A stretch of DNA of 46,082 bases. It comes from Candidatus Nanogingivalis gingivitcus (GTDB lineage: Bacteria; Patescibacteriota; Saccharimonadia; Saccharimonadales; Saccharimonadaceae). Both the position numbers and the translations under genes were made by a program. Shown piece after piece: positions 31,985 to 41,996 of the stretch. Every line of letters begins with the position of its first letter. Positions within the stretch are counted from its first letter, which is position 1. The notes under the pieces are model-generated. The model made no database searches. It saw only the letters and a list, made by a program, of their open reading frames with translations, and had not been told where the DNA came from. The stretch spans positions 1-46,082 of the forward strand of contig NZ_PRLK01000006.1 of the NCBI RefSeq assembly GCF_004151455.1, in the 5' to 3' direction.

Positions 31985-34900
31985 ATGGCGAGGGTAGTAC
32001 ATACCAATCAAATGACCGATTTTGATGCCGTACGTCTTGCTGTAGCTAGCCCAGAAGATATTTTGGGCTGGTCACACGGCGAGGTTACAAAGCCAGAAAC
32101 AATTAACTATCGTACACAAAAACCTGAAAGAGATGGTTTGTTCTGCGAAAAAATATTTGGACCTGTAAAAGATATTAACCCTTATGACAGCAAATTAAAG
32201 GGCGTAAGAAGCCGTGAAGTTGCTGTTGATAAGAACGGTGAAGTGGTTACTAAATCTATTGTTCGTCGTGAACGTATGGGGCATATCGCCTTAGCAGCTC
32301 CTGTAGCACACATTTGGTTTATGCGTGGAGTTCCTAGTGCAATGAGTTTACTATTAGGTATGACCGTTAAAAATATTGAGCGTATTGTTTATTTTGCAAG
32401 TCATGTTATTTTAAGTGTTGACGAAGAGAAACGTGAACAACTACTAGCTGATCTAGATGCTGAAGACACTGCAGCACGTGCAGCTATTAAATTCCGTTAT
32501 GAAGAAATGGCTAAAGAAGATGGTGTTAATCTAAAAGCTATTGCTGAAATGCAAACCAAAGAAATAGATGAGCTTAACGAAAACTATAAAACTAAGAAAG
32601 ATCAATTTACAGGAATTACTAAAGGTGCTTTGATTACTGAAACTGAATATCGCAATCTTCCAGAAGAAGCTCAAGATATTATTGAGATCGGTATGGGTGG
32701 TGAAGCTATCAAAAAAATGCTTGATGAGGTTGATGTAGATAAGCTTATTGAATCTCTAAAAGAAGAATCTGAAAAAGCAAAAGGCCAAAGACAAAGTAAG
32801 ATCCTAAAACGTCTAAAAACTATTGAAGGAATGAAATCTGCTGGCATTAAACCATCTAGCCTATGTATTTCTGTTCTTCCGGTTATTCCTCCGGATCTAC
32901 GCCCAATGGTTCAATTAACTGGTGGTCGTTTTGCTACTTCAGACTTAAACGATTTATACCGTCGTGTAATTAACCGTAATAATCGTTTGAAAAAACTTAT
33001 AGAGCTAAATGCTCCAATGGTTATTAAGCGTAATGAAATGAGAATGCTACAAGAGGCAGTTGATTCATTGATTGATAATAATGCTTCAAGAAGTGGTAGG
33101 TCTGCTAATACTACTGGTGGACGCCGAAAGCTAAAATCATTAAGCGATATGCTAAAAGGTAAGCAAGGACGATTCCGTCAGAACCTACTTGGTAAGCGTG
33201 TTGACTACTCTGGACGTTCAGTTATTGTTGTTGGTCCAACACTTAAAGCTCACCAATGTGGATTACCGAAACAAATGGCAGTTGAGCTATTTAAACCATT
33301 TATTATCTCTTGGTTGATAGATAAAGGACATGCTAACCATATTAGAACTGCTACACGTTTAATTGAAGCTAAAGATTCAGTAGTTTGGGATGCTTTAGAC
33401 GAAGTTATTGTAGGTAAATATGTGCTTCTAAACCGTGCTCCATCACTTCACCGTTTATCTATTCAGGCTTTCCAACCTAAGTTAGTAGATGGTAAAGCTA
33501 TTCAATTGCACCCACTAGTTGCTAATGGATTTAACGCTGACTATGACGGTGACCAGATGGCTGTTCACTTGCCACTTTCTGAAGCTGCCCAAGAAGAAGC
33601 CAAGAATTTGATGAGCATTTCACATAACCTTCTAAAACCAGCAGATGGACAACCAGTCCTTTCTGTTGACCAAGATGTTGTTTACGGTAACTACTATCTA
33701 ACTTACGAAAAACATTCTGAAGCTAGCAAAAAACCACGAGCTTTTGCTAATGTTTATGAGGCAGAAATGGCTTATGACAAGGGCGAAATTGCACTTCAAA
33801 CACCTATACGCGTAAATGTTAAAGGCGAAAACCGTAATACCACATTAGGACGTGTATTCTTTAATGAATTGTTACCTGAGGATTATCCTTATGATAATAA
33901 CCCACAAACTAAGAAGCAAATTAATAAAGTTCTTGCTGATATGTTCTCTCACTACGGTGCAGAAACTACAGTAGCTGTTGCAGACAAAATTAAAGCTTTG
34001 AGTTTTTACTTTGTAACTAAGTCAGGTTTATCTATTGGTAAAGAAGACTATACCGTATATGAAAGTGGTAAAGTTGCAGAAATTATTGCTGAAGGTGATG
34101 CTAAAACTACATTAATTCAAGAACAATATGATCAAGGATTGTTAACAGAACAAGAACGCTACAACCTTATTATTAACAACTGGCATGATGCTATAGACAA
34201 GGTTGATAGTGAGATTGCTGACCGTGTTAAGAATGAGGGTGCTGATTCTCCTGTAGGATTAATGGCGATTTCTGGTTCTCGTGGTAACGCAACTAACATC
34301 CGTCTTGCTTCTGGATTAACAGGAATTATGGTGGATGCTACTAACCGTGAAATTGAGCTTCCTATTCGCTCTAACTATACACACGGTATGAGTTCCCTTG
34401 AAGCTTTCGTGGCTACACGTGGTGCTCGCCAAGGTTTGATTTCTACAGCCCTTAAGACAGCTGACTCTGGTTACTTAACAAGACGCCTTGTAGACGTTGC
34501 CCAAGATGTCTTCTCTACTACTGATTCTGAAGAAGAAACTGATGCAGGATTTGAGATTTTCCGTTCTGAAAGTGAAGACACAATGATTGCTTTTGGTGAT
34601 CGTTTATATGGTCGCTTTACTGCTGAGGCCGTAGAAGGACATATTGGAGCTGATGAGTTAATTAGCCGAGAGATTGCAGACGCTATAGAAAATGATGTTA
34701 AAATTCAAAGTGTTAAAATTCAAAGCGTATTGTCAACATCTAACTTATCTGGTATTCCACAAAAATCTTACGGTATAGATATGGCTACTGGTCACTTAGT
34801 ATCAGCTGCAGAACCTGTAGGTGTTATTGCTGCTCAATCAGTTGGTGAGCCAGGTACACAGTTGACCCTAAACACATTCCACAGCTCTGGTGTTGCTGGA

Positions 34901-35653
34901 TCTGGCGCCATCTCACAGGGTCTTCCACGTGTTGAAGAGCTTCTGGAAGCTCGTTCACCTAAAGGTCAGGCATATATGACTGAAGTTTCTGGACTAGTGG
35001 ATATTTGGGAAGATAACAATATGAATATTATCCAAATTACGCCACAAGTTAAAGTTGATGGTGAGGAAATGGCACCTGTACGTTATGAAATACCTAACTC
35101 CGTAGCTTTAGCTGTAAGTAAGAATGACTTGGTGGAAGCTGGTGATCGCCTAACAATTGGTTCATTAAATCTTCGTGATCTTATGGAATATAAAGGTGTA
35201 GAAGCAACTCAAAGATATATTATGAATGAAATTCTACGTATCTATGCAGCCCAAGGCCAAGATATTGCATCTAAGCACCTTGAGATTATAGTACGCCAAA
35301 TGTTCAGCCGTGTATTAATTGAAGATGCTGGTGATTCTGACTTTGTAACAGGTGATATTGTTTCTAAAGCTTCAGCTGTAGAAGCTAATAAAGAATTAGC
35401 TAAAGAAGGTAAGAAACAAGTTTCATTTAAGCAACAGCTTCTAGGAATTACTAAAGTTTCTATTTATAGCGATAGCTTCCTGTCGGCAGCTTCATTCCAA
35501 AATACTACAAGCGTATTGATTGGAGCAGCTACATCTGGACGCGTAGATAAATTGCATGGACTAAAAGAGAATGTGATTATTGGACGCAAGATTCCTGTAG
35601 GAACAGGTGTTAAAAACAAAGTTTCAAAAGAAGTAGAAGAAACTGAGGAATAA
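31985..35653 (+). CDS. rpoC: RNA polymerase beta-prime subunit lacking both zinc sites
   Basis: The 1222-residue product carries the catalytic [16 protein letters not shown] (usual NADFDGD, Tyr for Phe) with its three Mg-binding Asp, [20 protein letters not shown], and [18 protein letters not shown]. The N-terminal zinc ribbon, normally four Cys after FCEKIFGP, is replaced by [20 protein letters not shown] (about 63-82) with no Cys. The second site is also lost: E849 stands where VAQDV...C is expected, and the SVLTC...GVCxxCYG block reads [17 protein letters not shown] (about 914-930). Catalytic and bridge elements look intact. A short duplication [11 protein letters not shown] precedes the second site. 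An intrinsic terminator follows. Confidence 0.97.
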   Translation: MARVVHTNQMTDFDAVRLAVASPEDILGWSHGEVTKPETINYRTQKPERDGLFCEKIFGPVKDINPYDSKLKGVRSREVAVDKNGEVVTKSIVRRERMGHIALAAPVAHIWFMRGVPSAMSLLLGMTVKNIERIVYFASHVILSVDEEKREQLLADLDAEDTAARAAIKFRYEEMAKEDGVNLKAIAEMQTKEIDELNENYKTKKDQFTGITKGALITETEYRNLPEEAQDIIEIGMGGEAIKKMLDEVDVDKLIESLKEESEKAKGQRQSKILKRLKTIEGMKSAGIKPSSLCISVLPVIPPDLRPMVQLTGGRFATSDLNDLYRRVINRNNRLKKLIELNAPMVIKRNEMRMLQEAVDSLIDNNASRSGRSANTTGGRRKLKSLSDMLKGKQGRFRQNLLGKRVDYSGRSVIVVGPTLKAHQCGLPKQMAVELFKPFIISWLIDKGHANHIRTATRLIEAKDSVVWDALDEVIVGKYVLLNRAPSLHRLSIQAFQPKLVDGKAIQLHPLVANGFNADYDGDQMAVHLPLSEAAQEEAKNLMSISHNLLKPADGQPVLSVDQDVVYGNYYLTYEKHSEASKKPRAFANVYEAEMAYDKGEIALQTPIRVNVKGENRNTTLGRVFFNELLPEDYPYDNNPQTKKQINKVLADMFSHYGAETTVAVADKIKALSFYFVTKSGLSIGKEDYTVYESGKVAEIIAEGDAKTTLIQEQYDQGLLTEQERYNLIINNWHDAIDKVDSEIADRVKNEGADSPVGLMAISGSRGNATNIRLASGLTGIMVDATNREIELPIRSNYTHGMSSLEAFVATRGARQGLISTALKTADSGYLTRRLVDVAQDVFSTTDSEEETDAGFEIFRSESEDTMIAFGDRLYGRFTAEAVEGHIGADELISREIADAIENDVKIQSVKIQSVLSTSNLSGIPQKSYGIDMATGHLVSAAEPVGVIAAQSVGEPGTQLTLNTFHSSGVAGSGAISQGLPRVEELLEARSPKGQAYMTEVSGLVDIWEDNNMNIIQITPQVKVDGEEMAPVRYEIPNSVALAVSKNDLVEAGDRLTIGSLNLRDLMEYKGVEATQRYIMNEILRIYAAQGQDIASKHLEIIVRQMFSRVLIEDAGDSDFVTGDIVSKASAVEANKELAKEGKKQVSFKQQLLGITKVSIYSDSFLSAASFQNTTSVLIGAATSGRVDKLHGLKENVIIGRKIPVGTGVKNKVSKEVEETEE

Positions 35654-35660
35654 AAATATT

Positions 35661-35697
35661 AAAAATACTAGTCTTAAACGGCTAGTATTTTTATTGT
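35661..35697 (+). terminator. terminator of rpoB-rpoC
   Basis: AAAAATACTAG (35661-35671) pairs with CTAGTATTTTT (35682-35692), then ATTG. Confidence 0.85.
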
Positions 35698-35761
35698 ATA
35701 GTTTTAGATTATGATATAATTTAAAGTATAGAAATAATTTAGTACAAAAAAGAATCTTATT

Positions 35762-36472
35762 ATGAATAAAAAAAATATAATTATGCAGAATATAAAAAAC
35801 ATCCCGTTTATATTTATTGGAATTGTTTCTATTATTTTTGGATTAGTAATGCTATGGGATACAGTAATACTGCCATTATATAAGATGAATACATGGGTAA
35901 AAACAACAGGGGAAGTGGTTGGCTACGAAAAAAAATCTTCTAGTAAAATTGATGATAGCGGCAATTCAGAACAAGTTGATGGCTATATAGCGGTAATTGA
36001 CTATAAGATAAAAGATGCCACTAACGAAGTTCATCTTGAAATGAATAACACCCCTGAAATTGGGACTAAGTATGAATTATATTATAATCCTAAAGATGAT
36101 AAAGATTATATTCTTGGAGGGGTTAATTATTTAAATTTACTTTTTATAACGAACCTGATAATAGGTACATGGATCATTAAAGAGAATCTACTTAGAACCT
36201 TTAAAAATAGAAAAGATAATAAAATAAATAATTCTCTTGTAAACAGCGGACTTCAAGCTATAGGTAAAATTGACAGAATAGAAAGATCTAAGGATGGATT
36301 TTACCAAGTTGTGGTAAAGATTTTAATGGATAACGGTGAATATCATGAATATAAATCTGATAAACATAAAATAATAAAAGATAGGTTAAATATTATCGGC
36401 AAGAAAGTTTCAGTATACTTTGATAAGAATGACTATCAAAAATATTACGTAGACATTAATAATATTAAATAA
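35762..36472 (+). CDS. DUF3592-like membrane protein
   Basis: The 236-residue product has two membrane helices (about 13-38 and 121-140). Between them is a beta domain: WVKTTGEVVGYEKK, YIAVIDYKIKD, and GTKYELYYNPKDDKDYILGG. This resembles DUF3592, in which a short beta domain between two helices ends with YNPxDP. A second beta segment follows the last helix (about 160-236: IGKIDRIERSKDGFY, KKVSVYFDKNDYQKYYV), looking like another related OB/beta domain. Function unknown. A TATAAT lies at 35715-35720 and no Shine-Dalgarno is seen. rnhA follows 14 nt later. Confidence 0.6.
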   Translation: MNKKNIIMQNIKNIPFIFIGIVSIIFGLVMLWDTVILPLYKMNTWVKTTGEVVGYEKKSSSKIDDSGNSEQVDGYIAVIDYKIKDATNEVHLEMNNTPEIGTKYELYYNPKDDKDYILGGVNYLNLLFITNLIIGTWIIKENLLRTFKNRKDNKINNSLVNSGLQAIGKIDRIERSKDGFYQVVVKILMDNGEYHEYKSDKHKIIKDRLNIIGKKVSVYFDKNDYQKYYVDINNIK

Positions 36473-36486
36473 AAAGGTAGACTTAA

Positions 36487-36918
36487 ATGAGGATTTTATA
36501 TACAGATGGTTCAGCTGCACCAAACCCTGGCCCTGGTGGATATGCTGTTATAGAGAATGGTAAACCTATAGCATTAGGTGGGGAACCTATGACTACTAAC
36601 ATTAGAATGGAAGGAATTGCTTTAGGGAAAGCATTACGTTTGCTTAATGGTGAAGAAGCAAAAATTTATACTGATAGTGATTTCTGGCGACAGGTTTTAA
36701 TGCAGTGGGCACCAAATTGGCAAATTAACGGTTGGAAAAAGAAAAAAGGTGATATTAAGAATTTAGATATAGTAAAACCTTTATATGAATTATACTGTCA
36801 ATCTAATGCTGAAATTATTTGGCTTAAAGGCCATGCTGGACATGAATATAATGAACTAGCTGATAGTTGGGCTAACAAGGCTAGAGAAGGTCAAAGAATA
36901 GAGAATATTAATGGTTAA
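36487..36918 (+). CDS. rnhA: ribonuclease HI
   Basis: The 143-residue product cuts the RNA of RNA-DNA hybrids. The catalytic acids are visible: Asp in LYTDGSAAPNPGPGG (about 4-18), Glu in RMEGIALGKAL, Asp in IYTDSDFWRQVL, and Asp in ELADSWANKA, with the His of LKGHAGHEYN before it. Length and order fit bacterial type 1 RNase H. A hybrid-binding basic helix is represented by NGWKKKKG. It ends 8 nt inside the next gene. Confidence 0.93.
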   Translation: MRILYTDGSAAPNPGPGGYAVIENGKPIALGGEPMTTNIRMEGIALGKALRLLNGEEAKIYTDSDFWRQVLMQWAPNWQINGWKKKKGDIKNLDIVKPLYELYCQSNAEIIWLKGHAGHEYNELADSWANKAREGQRIENING

Positions 36919-38716
36919 AAGTAGACTGAAAAATATAGTTTTTGATAGTGATTTTTTAATTATGAATACAGTTAGAAAAACATTATCAAATATAAATAAA
37001 TATAAGTTTACTTACATTTTAAACGCTTCTTTATTGCAATTTTTTATAACTTCAGTAGGTTTTTTTGTTTTAGGACAAATACTAAATTTGATTTTAATAT
37101 TCTCTGGACAAGAGAATATTAATAAGAATAATTTTTGGCAACTATTCACTAATCCTTTAAGTATACTTGCAATTTTTAATTATTTACTTTGTATAGCTTT
37201 TTTAACTTTTGTTGAATTTTCTGTTATTACTTTTATGGTGTATGGAAAACAAAAAGGTACGCATTTTTCTATTAAGACAGTTATGAAATATGCAGGAAGC
37301 AATGCTAAGAAAATAGCAGGGATACAATTAGTTTGGTTTTTTGTATATTTTGTGCTAACAATCCCTTTATCTAACCTAGGATTATCTTCAGCTATAACGG
37401 AAAAGCTATATATACCAGCTTTTATTACTGGGGAATTTTTTAAAACTTTAAATGGCAGCATAATGGTTATTACTTTTATGGTATTAGCTTTTTATATTAA
37501 TTTAAGACTTATATTCACTTTACCATTAACAGTAGTAAATGATGATGCTTCCTTTTTAGCTAATATTAGAAAATCGTGGCAAATTACAAAGAAAAATAAA
37601 ATAAAATTGCTAATAACTATAGGTTTGCTAGAGGCTTCATTGCTATTACCTATGTTTATTTTTATTATTTTATCAATGTTAGTTTTAGGATTATTAGATC
37701 ACAATGGTAATAATGCTATAATGCAGGTTATTTTCTTTGTATTGATAAAAAGTTCATTATTCTTCTTTTTAGTAATATCGAAGATTGGTATTATAGATAT
37801 TTTAATTTCTACAATTGCTAAACAGAAAATTATTAGTAAAAAAGTCTATGATCATCATAATGAAGAACAATTTAAGTCAAGAATGCTACTAATGTTTTTT
37901 ATTATACTAGTCCTAGGCAATGCTTTTGTAGGAGTGTGGAAAGTTTATATGATGAAGATAAACCCAAATACGGCAATAATCGGTCATCGTGGATATGATA
38001 AACATGGTGTAGAGAATTCTATAGAATCTTTAGAGGCTGCTAAAATGGCTGGAGCTAATTTTGTAGAAATGGATATTATTATGACTAAAGATAAGAAATT
38101 TGTTGTTTCGCATGATTTTAATTTAAAAAGAGTAGCTGGGGTAGATAGAAATATAGCAGATATGAATTTTAATGAAGTTGTTAATTTACCCTTAAGACAA
38201 AGAGGGTTTAAGAGCCACTTGCCTTCTTTTGAAGAATTTGCCGAAAAATCAAAGAAGCTAGATATGAATTTGTTTGTAGAATTAAAACCTCATGGTAGGG
38301 AACCTGAAGATTATTACGATATTTTTATCAAAGAAATGAAACGGTTAGGGTTAGCTGAAAAATCTAAAGTTATATCAATTGATCAAAAAACTATTGAAAC
38401 AATCGAGAAGAAAGCTCCAGAGTTTAAAACTGGGTACATTATCCCATTACAATTTGGTGGTTTTAATAAAACTAATGTAGATTTTTATGTTATTGAAGAT
38501 TTTTCCTACAGTGAGAGATTAGCTGAGCAAGCTAAGAAACACCATAAAGGGATATATGTTTGGACAATTAATGAAGAAAGTAAATTATATAAATATTTAC
38601 AGCAACCAATTGATGGTATTATAACGGATGAAGTTTTGCTAGCGAAAACTGTTCAAGAAAAGCTATCTAATAAAGAGAGTTATTTAGATAGACTACTTAT
38701 GATGTTCGACTTATAA
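36911..38716 (+). CDS. membrane-bound glycerophosphodiester phosphodiesterase
   Basis: The 601-residue product has a membrane half of several helices (about 35-330), the kind found in membrane GDPD proteins, and a catalytic half from about 355. AIIGHRGYDKHGVENSI (with His-Arg), EMDIIMTKDKKFVVSHDFNLKRV, and FVELKPHG give the usual metal-binding Glu/Asp/His set; the TIM barrel ends in IYVWTINEE and DGIITD. Such enzymes hydrolyse glycerophosphodiesters, either from lipids or from teichoic-acid-like polymers. The ATG overlaps rnhA by 8 nt; a later ATG at 36962 would leave the domains intact. Confidence 0.85.
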   Translation: MVKSRLKNIVFDSDFLIMNTVRKTLSNINKYKFTYILNASLLQFFITSVGFFVLGQILNLILIFSGQENINKNNFWQLFTNPLSILAIFNYLLCIAFLTFVEFSVITFMVYGKQKGTHFSIKTVMKYAGSNAKKIAGIQLVWFFVYFVLTIPLSNLGLSSAITEKLYIPAFITGEFFKTLNGSIMVITFMVLAFYINLRLIFTLPLTVVNDDASFLANIRKSWQITKKNKIKLLITIGLLEASLLLPMFIFIILSMLVLGLLDHNGNNAIMQVIFFVLIKSSLFFFLVISKIGIIDILISTIAKQKIISKKVYDHHNEEQFKSRMLLMFFIILVLGNAFVGVWKVYMMKINPNTAIIGHRGYDKHGVENSIESLEAAKMAGANFVEMDIIMTKDKKFVVSHDFNLKRVAGVDRNIADMNFNEVVNLPLRQRGFKSHLPSFEEFAEKSKKLDMNLFVELKPHGREPEDYYDIFIKEMKRLGLAEKSKVISIDQKTIETIEKKAPEFKTGYIIPLQFGGFNKTNVDFYVIEDFSYSERLAEQAKKHHKGIYVWTINEESKLYKYLQQPIDGIITDEVLLAKTVQEKLSNKESYLDRLLMMFDL

Positions 38717-38756
38717 AAAATAAAATCTATAAACCAAATTTTAGTACTTTGAGATA

Positions 38757-38785
38757 TTGATTTTTTAATACTTTTATGCTAGAAT
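38757..38785 (+). promoter_or_regulatory. promoter of the rplC-rpsH operon
   Basis: TTGATT (38757-38762), 17-nt spacer, TAGAAT (38780-38785). Transcription would start near 38792, leaving a leader of about 140 nt. Confidence 0.7.
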
Positions 38786-38814
38786 AACAGATGAACTTTA
38801 TTTACGTAAATAAT

Positions 38815-38882
38815 AAAACTTGGTGATATGGACGTCGCGATATGGGAATACCCGACTGCGAAACCCCTTAAAACCAAGTTTT
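38815..38882 (+). ncRNA. structured leader RNA upstream of rplC
   Basis: AAAACTTGGT (38815-38824) pairs perfectly with ACCAAGTTTT (38873-38882). Inside, TCGC pairs with GCGA, and GGG-AATA-CCC forms an apical hairpin, separated by conserved-looking internal loops (GATATGGACG, GATAT, GACT). The element sits between promoter and start codon of the operon. A natural interpretation is autoregulation by a ribosomal protein, such as L4 in some bacteria, but no known leader family is recognised. It lacks a T-tract long enough for a terminator. Confidence 0.6.
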
Positions 38883-38931
38883 AACAGTGGATAGAAGTTT
38901 ATAATATTAAACTAATGGGAGCATAAGTGAA

Positions 38932-39546
38932 ATGAAAACACTTCTCGGTACCAAAATTGGTATGACCCAAATCATCGGTGAAGATGGCGTAGCTACACCA
39001 ATTACGCTAATTCAAGCCGGCCCCGTTACTGTAACTCAGGTTAAAACCGTAGAAACTGACGGTTATAACGCAGTACAGGTGGCATTTGGTGAGGGTAAGA
39101 ACCTGAGCAAGGCCGTGGCTGGTCACACTAAACCAGCAGATGTAACTCCGAAACATATTCGTGAGTTCCGTGTCGAAGAGATTCCGGCAGATCTTAAAAT
39201 CGGCACAAAAATTAATGTTGAAGCCTTTGGGCTTGGCGACTTAGTAAGCGTAACTGGAACTTCAAAAGGTAAAGGTTTCGCTGGTACAGTTAAACGCCAT
39301 AATTTCAACACAAGTAAAAGCTCACACGGTGGTAACGGAAACGTACGACGTGTAGGATCAATTGGTTCAATGTACCCACAAAAAGTCTTTAAAGGTAAAA
39401 GAATGCCAGGACGTATGGGTCATGACCGTGTAACAGTTAAAAACTTAGTTGTTGCATATATTGACGTAGAGAACAACCTAATCGGTCTTAAAGGTGCTGT
39501 ACCTGGACCTAAAAAAGGTTTAGTAAGTATTGGAGGTAAAGCATAA
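38932..39546 (+). CDS. rplC: ribosomal protein uL3
   Basis: The 204-residue product begins LLGTKIGMTQIIGEDG. The 3' half has GTSKGKGFAGTVKRHNF, SHGGNGNVRRVGSIGSM and RMPGRMGHDRVTVKNL, the conserved loop reaching the peptidyl-transferase centre. It is an early assembly protein of the 50S. It is the first gene here; rpsJ, which leads this operon in most bacteria, is absent. Its stop overlaps the rplD ATG by one base. Confidence 0.96.
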   Translation: MKTLLGTKIGMTQIIGEDGVATPITLIQAGPVTVTQVKTVETDGYNAVQVAFGEGKNLSKAVAGHTKPADVTPKHIREFRVEEIPADLKIGTKINVEAFGLGDLVSVTGTSKGKGFAGTVKRHNFNTSKSSHGGNGNVRRVGSIGSMYPQKVFKGKRMPGRMGHDRVTVKNLVVAYIDVENNLIGLKGAVPGPKKGLVSIGGKA

Positions 39547-40133
39547 TGGCTGAAAAAACAACATTGCCAAAGAGCGTTTTTGCAGTTGAAGTTCGTAATC
39601 ATGAACTTTTAAAGCTTGCCTATGACGCTTACTTAGCAAATAATCGCCTAGCATCTGCAACTACAAAACAACGTGGTGAAGTGCGTGGTGGTGGTAAAAA
39701 ACCATGGAGGCAAAAAGGTACAGGACGCGCACGATTTGGTTCTATTCGTAACCCAATTTGGCGTGGCGGTGGTATTGTTTTTGGACCACGTGGTAACGAA
39801 AACTATACTAAAAAAATTAGCAAAACTTCAAAACGTGTAGCTCTTCGCCAAGCGTTAACAGTTAAAGCTGAAAAAGTATTAGTTGCTGATATTAAAACAA
39901 CTGGTAAAACTGCCGAAGTTGCAAAATTCTTAAAAGATAACAAATTGAATCGTCGTATTCTAATTGTTGCTGAAAAGACAGAAGAATTAATTCGTGCAAC
40001 AAATAATATTCAAGAAGTATTGTTGGTTTCTCCAATGTATCTAAATGTATTCGATATTATGAATGCTGACAACATTGTAATTGAACCAAAAGCTCTTGAA
40101 GTGATTGAAAGCTGGTTAGGAGGAGAAAAATAA
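39546..40133 (+). CDS. rplD: ribosomal protein uL4
   Basis: The 195-residue product has the L4 loop RGEVRGGGKKPWRQKGTGRARFGSIRNPIWRGGG (about 42-75, read in parts), which lines the exit tunnel, and KALEVIESWL at the end. L4 is the operon autoregulator in E. coli and a candidate binder of the leader RNA at 38815-38882; this is inferred. It shares a base with both neighbours' codons (TAATG). Confidence 0.96.
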   Translation: MAEKTTLPKSVFAVEVRNHELLKLAYDAYLANNRLASATTKQRGEVRGGGKKPWRQKGTGRARFGSIRNPIWRGGGIVFGPRGNENYTKKISKTSKRVALRQALTVKAEKVLVADIKTTGKTAEVAKFLKDNKLNRRILIVAEKTEELIRATNNIQEVLLVSPMYLNVFDIMNADNIVIEPKALEVIESWLGGEK

Positions 40134-40465
40134 TGGCTATTAAACCTATTACTCCACGAGCAACTGAGAAAGCTTATGCTCAGACTACAACAAAAAATAT
40201 TTACGTATTTAATGTGCCACTTAATTTGAATAAAAACCAAATTAAAGAAGCAATTGAAGCTGAATTCAGCGTTACTGTAACTGGCGTACGAACAGTAGTT
40301 CAAGCTGGTAAGGTAAAAAGAATTAACAAATCGCTAAATCCAAAGCGATATGTTGCGGGTACAACAACCCAAAAAGATATTAAGAAGGCTTATGTTTCTC
40401 TAAAAGAAGGCGATAAAATTGCTATCTTTGAAGAAAATACAGCTGAGACTGAGGAGAAGAAGTAA
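40133..40465 (+). CDS. rplW: ribosomal protein uL23
   Basis: The 110-residue product has the L23 order: IKPITPRATEKAYAQ, then YVFNVPLNLNKNQIKEAIEAEF and VTGVRTVVQAGKVKR. It binds at the tunnel exit near trigger factor and SRP sites. The Glu/Lys-rich C-terminal tail (about 97-110) is longer than in short homologues. GGAGGAG lies just upstream in rplD. Confidence 0.95.
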   Translation: MAIKPITPRATEKAYAQTTTKNIYVFNVPLNLNKNQIKEAIEAEFSVTVTGVRTVVQAGKVKRINKSLNPKRYVAGTTTQKDIKKAYVSLKEGDKIAIFEENTAETEEKK

Positions 40466-41310
40466 TGGCTATCAAAAAGTATAACCCAACAACTCCTGCT
40501 CGTCGTGGTATGACCACTGAAGATTACAGTGAAATTACAACTAAAAAACCACTAAAAAGCCTGTTAAAAGCAAAAAAGCAAAATGCTGGACGAAATAACT
40601 CAGGACGTATTACAGTTCGTCACCGTGGTGGTGGAGTAAAAAGACATTACCGTTTAGTTACTCATAAACTACCAACAGGATTAACTTTAACTGTTCGTGA
40701 AATTGAGTACGATCCAAACCGAAGTGCTAGAATTGCTCGTGTGCAAGACCAAAATGGTAAATTCTACTATGTATTGGCTGACACTTCAATGGTGCAGGGT
40801 AAAGTATTCCAAACAGGTAAGACTGATATTGAAATTGAAGCTTCTAACCGAATGCCTCTATCTGAAATACCAGTAGGTTCATTGATTTATGCAATTGAAA
40901 TTACTGCAGGTAAAGGTGCTCAAATGGTTCGCTCAGCTGGTGCTAAAGCACAACTTATGGCTAAAGAAGGCGAATATGCGCAGGTTAAATTACCATCTGG
41001 TGAAGTGCGTAAGTTCCGTCTTGAGTGCGAAGCTACAATCGGTACTGTTGGTAATATTCAACACCAAAACGTTAAAATCGGTTCAGCTGGACGCAACCGT
41101 CGTAAAGGTATTCGCCCAACTGTACGTGGTGTAGTAATGAATGCTGTAGATCACCCTCATGGTGGTGGTGACGGTGGACGCCATGGTATTGGACGTGCAA
41201 CACCAAGAACTCCTTGGGGTCAACCAACACTTGGCTATAAGACACGCCGACGTAAGAGTACTAATAAATTTATCGTGAAGAGTCGTCACGAAGCTAAGAG
41301 GAGAAAATAA
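40465..41310 (+). CDS. rplB: ribosomal protein uL2
   Basis: The 281-residue product contains GRNNSGRITVRHRGGGVKRHY (near 42-62), LADTSMVQGKVFQTG, and the C-terminal HPHGGGDGGRHGIGR, with the His needed near the peptidyl-transferase centre. It ends in a basic tail. GAGGAGAAG precedes the ATG. It lies in the usual place between rplW and rpsS. Confidence 0.97.
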   Translation: MAIKKYNPTTPARRGMTTEDYSEITTKKPLKSLLKAKKQNAGRNNSGRITVRHRGGGVKRHYRLVTHKLPTGLTLTVREIEYDPNRSARIARVQDQNGKFYYVLADTSMVQGKVFQTGKTDIEIEASNRMPLSEIPVGSLIYAIEITAGKGAQMVRSAGAKAQLMAKEGEYAQVKLPSGEVRKFRLECEATIGTVGNIQHQNVKIGSAGRNRRKGIRPTVRGVVMNAVDHPHGGGDGGRHGIGRATPRTPWGQPTLGYKTRRRKSTNKFIVKSRHEAKRRK

Positions 41311-41577
41311 ATGAGTCGTTCACTTAAAAAAGGTCCGTTTATCGACTTCAAGCTTGCTAAAAAAATAGCAGCTCTTGGCGTAGATGACCGTACTGTAATT
41401 AAGACTTGGGCACGTGCATGTACTATTACTCCAGAAATGGTTGGTAGAACAATTGCTGTGCATAACGGTAGACTACATGTTCCTGTATATATTTCAGAAA
41501 ACATGGTAGGTCACAAACTTGGTGAATTTGCACCAACACGTAAATTCCGCAAACACGGTGGAAAGGATAAGAAATAA
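41311..41577 (+). CDS. rpsS: ribosomal protein uS19
   Basis: The 88-residue product has [39 protein letters not shown], and [17 protein letters not shown]. It lies in the head of the 30S subunit with S13. It directly follows rplB, with AAGAGGAG upstream, and overlaps rplV by one base. Confidence 0.96.
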   Translation: MSRSLKKGPFIDFKLAKKIAALGVDDRTVIKTWARACTITPEMVGRTIAVHNGRLHVPVYISENMVGHKLGEFAPTRKFRKHGGKDKK

Positions 41578-41996
41578 TGGCTAATGTAACAACAAGAGCT
41601 TACATCAAAGGTATTGGTCAAACACCACGAAAAGTTTCTATTGTAGCTAGCTTGGTACGTGGACGTACAGTAGCTGATGCATTAGTTATTCTTGACCATA
41701 CACCACGCCGAAGTGCATTAGTGGTTAAAAAAGCTATTGAATCTGCAGCTGCAAATGCTAAAAACAATGATAATGCAGACCCTAAAACATTAGTTATTAC
41801 TACATTATCAGTAACAGCTGGTGCTAGATTGAAAAGATTCAAACCACACATGCGTGGAATGGCTTTACCTTTCCAGAAGAAAACAAGCAACATTTTAGTT
41901 GAAGTTTCTGGTAAAGTTAAAGAGAAAAAAGCTCCTGCTAAAAAAGCAGAAGTAAAGAAAACAACTGCTAAGAAAGCAGAAAAGGAGAGCAAGTAA
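41577..41996 (+). CDS. rplV: ribosomal protein uL22
   Basis: The 139-residue product has QTPRKVSIVASLVRGRTVADAL, the helices of L22, and the tunnel beta-hairpin KRFKPHMRGMALPFQKKTS. A Lys/Ala-rich tail (about 112-139: KEKKAPAKKAEVKKTTAKK) extends beyond the usual 110-residue form. It shares one base with rpsS and rpsC. Confidence 0.95.
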   Translation: MANVTTRAYIKGIGQTPRKVSIVASLVRGRTVADALVILDHTPRRSALVVKKAIESAAANAKNNDNADPKTLVITTLSVTAGARLKRFKPHMRGMALPFQKKTSNILVEVSGKVKEKKAPAKKAEVKKTTAKKAEKESK

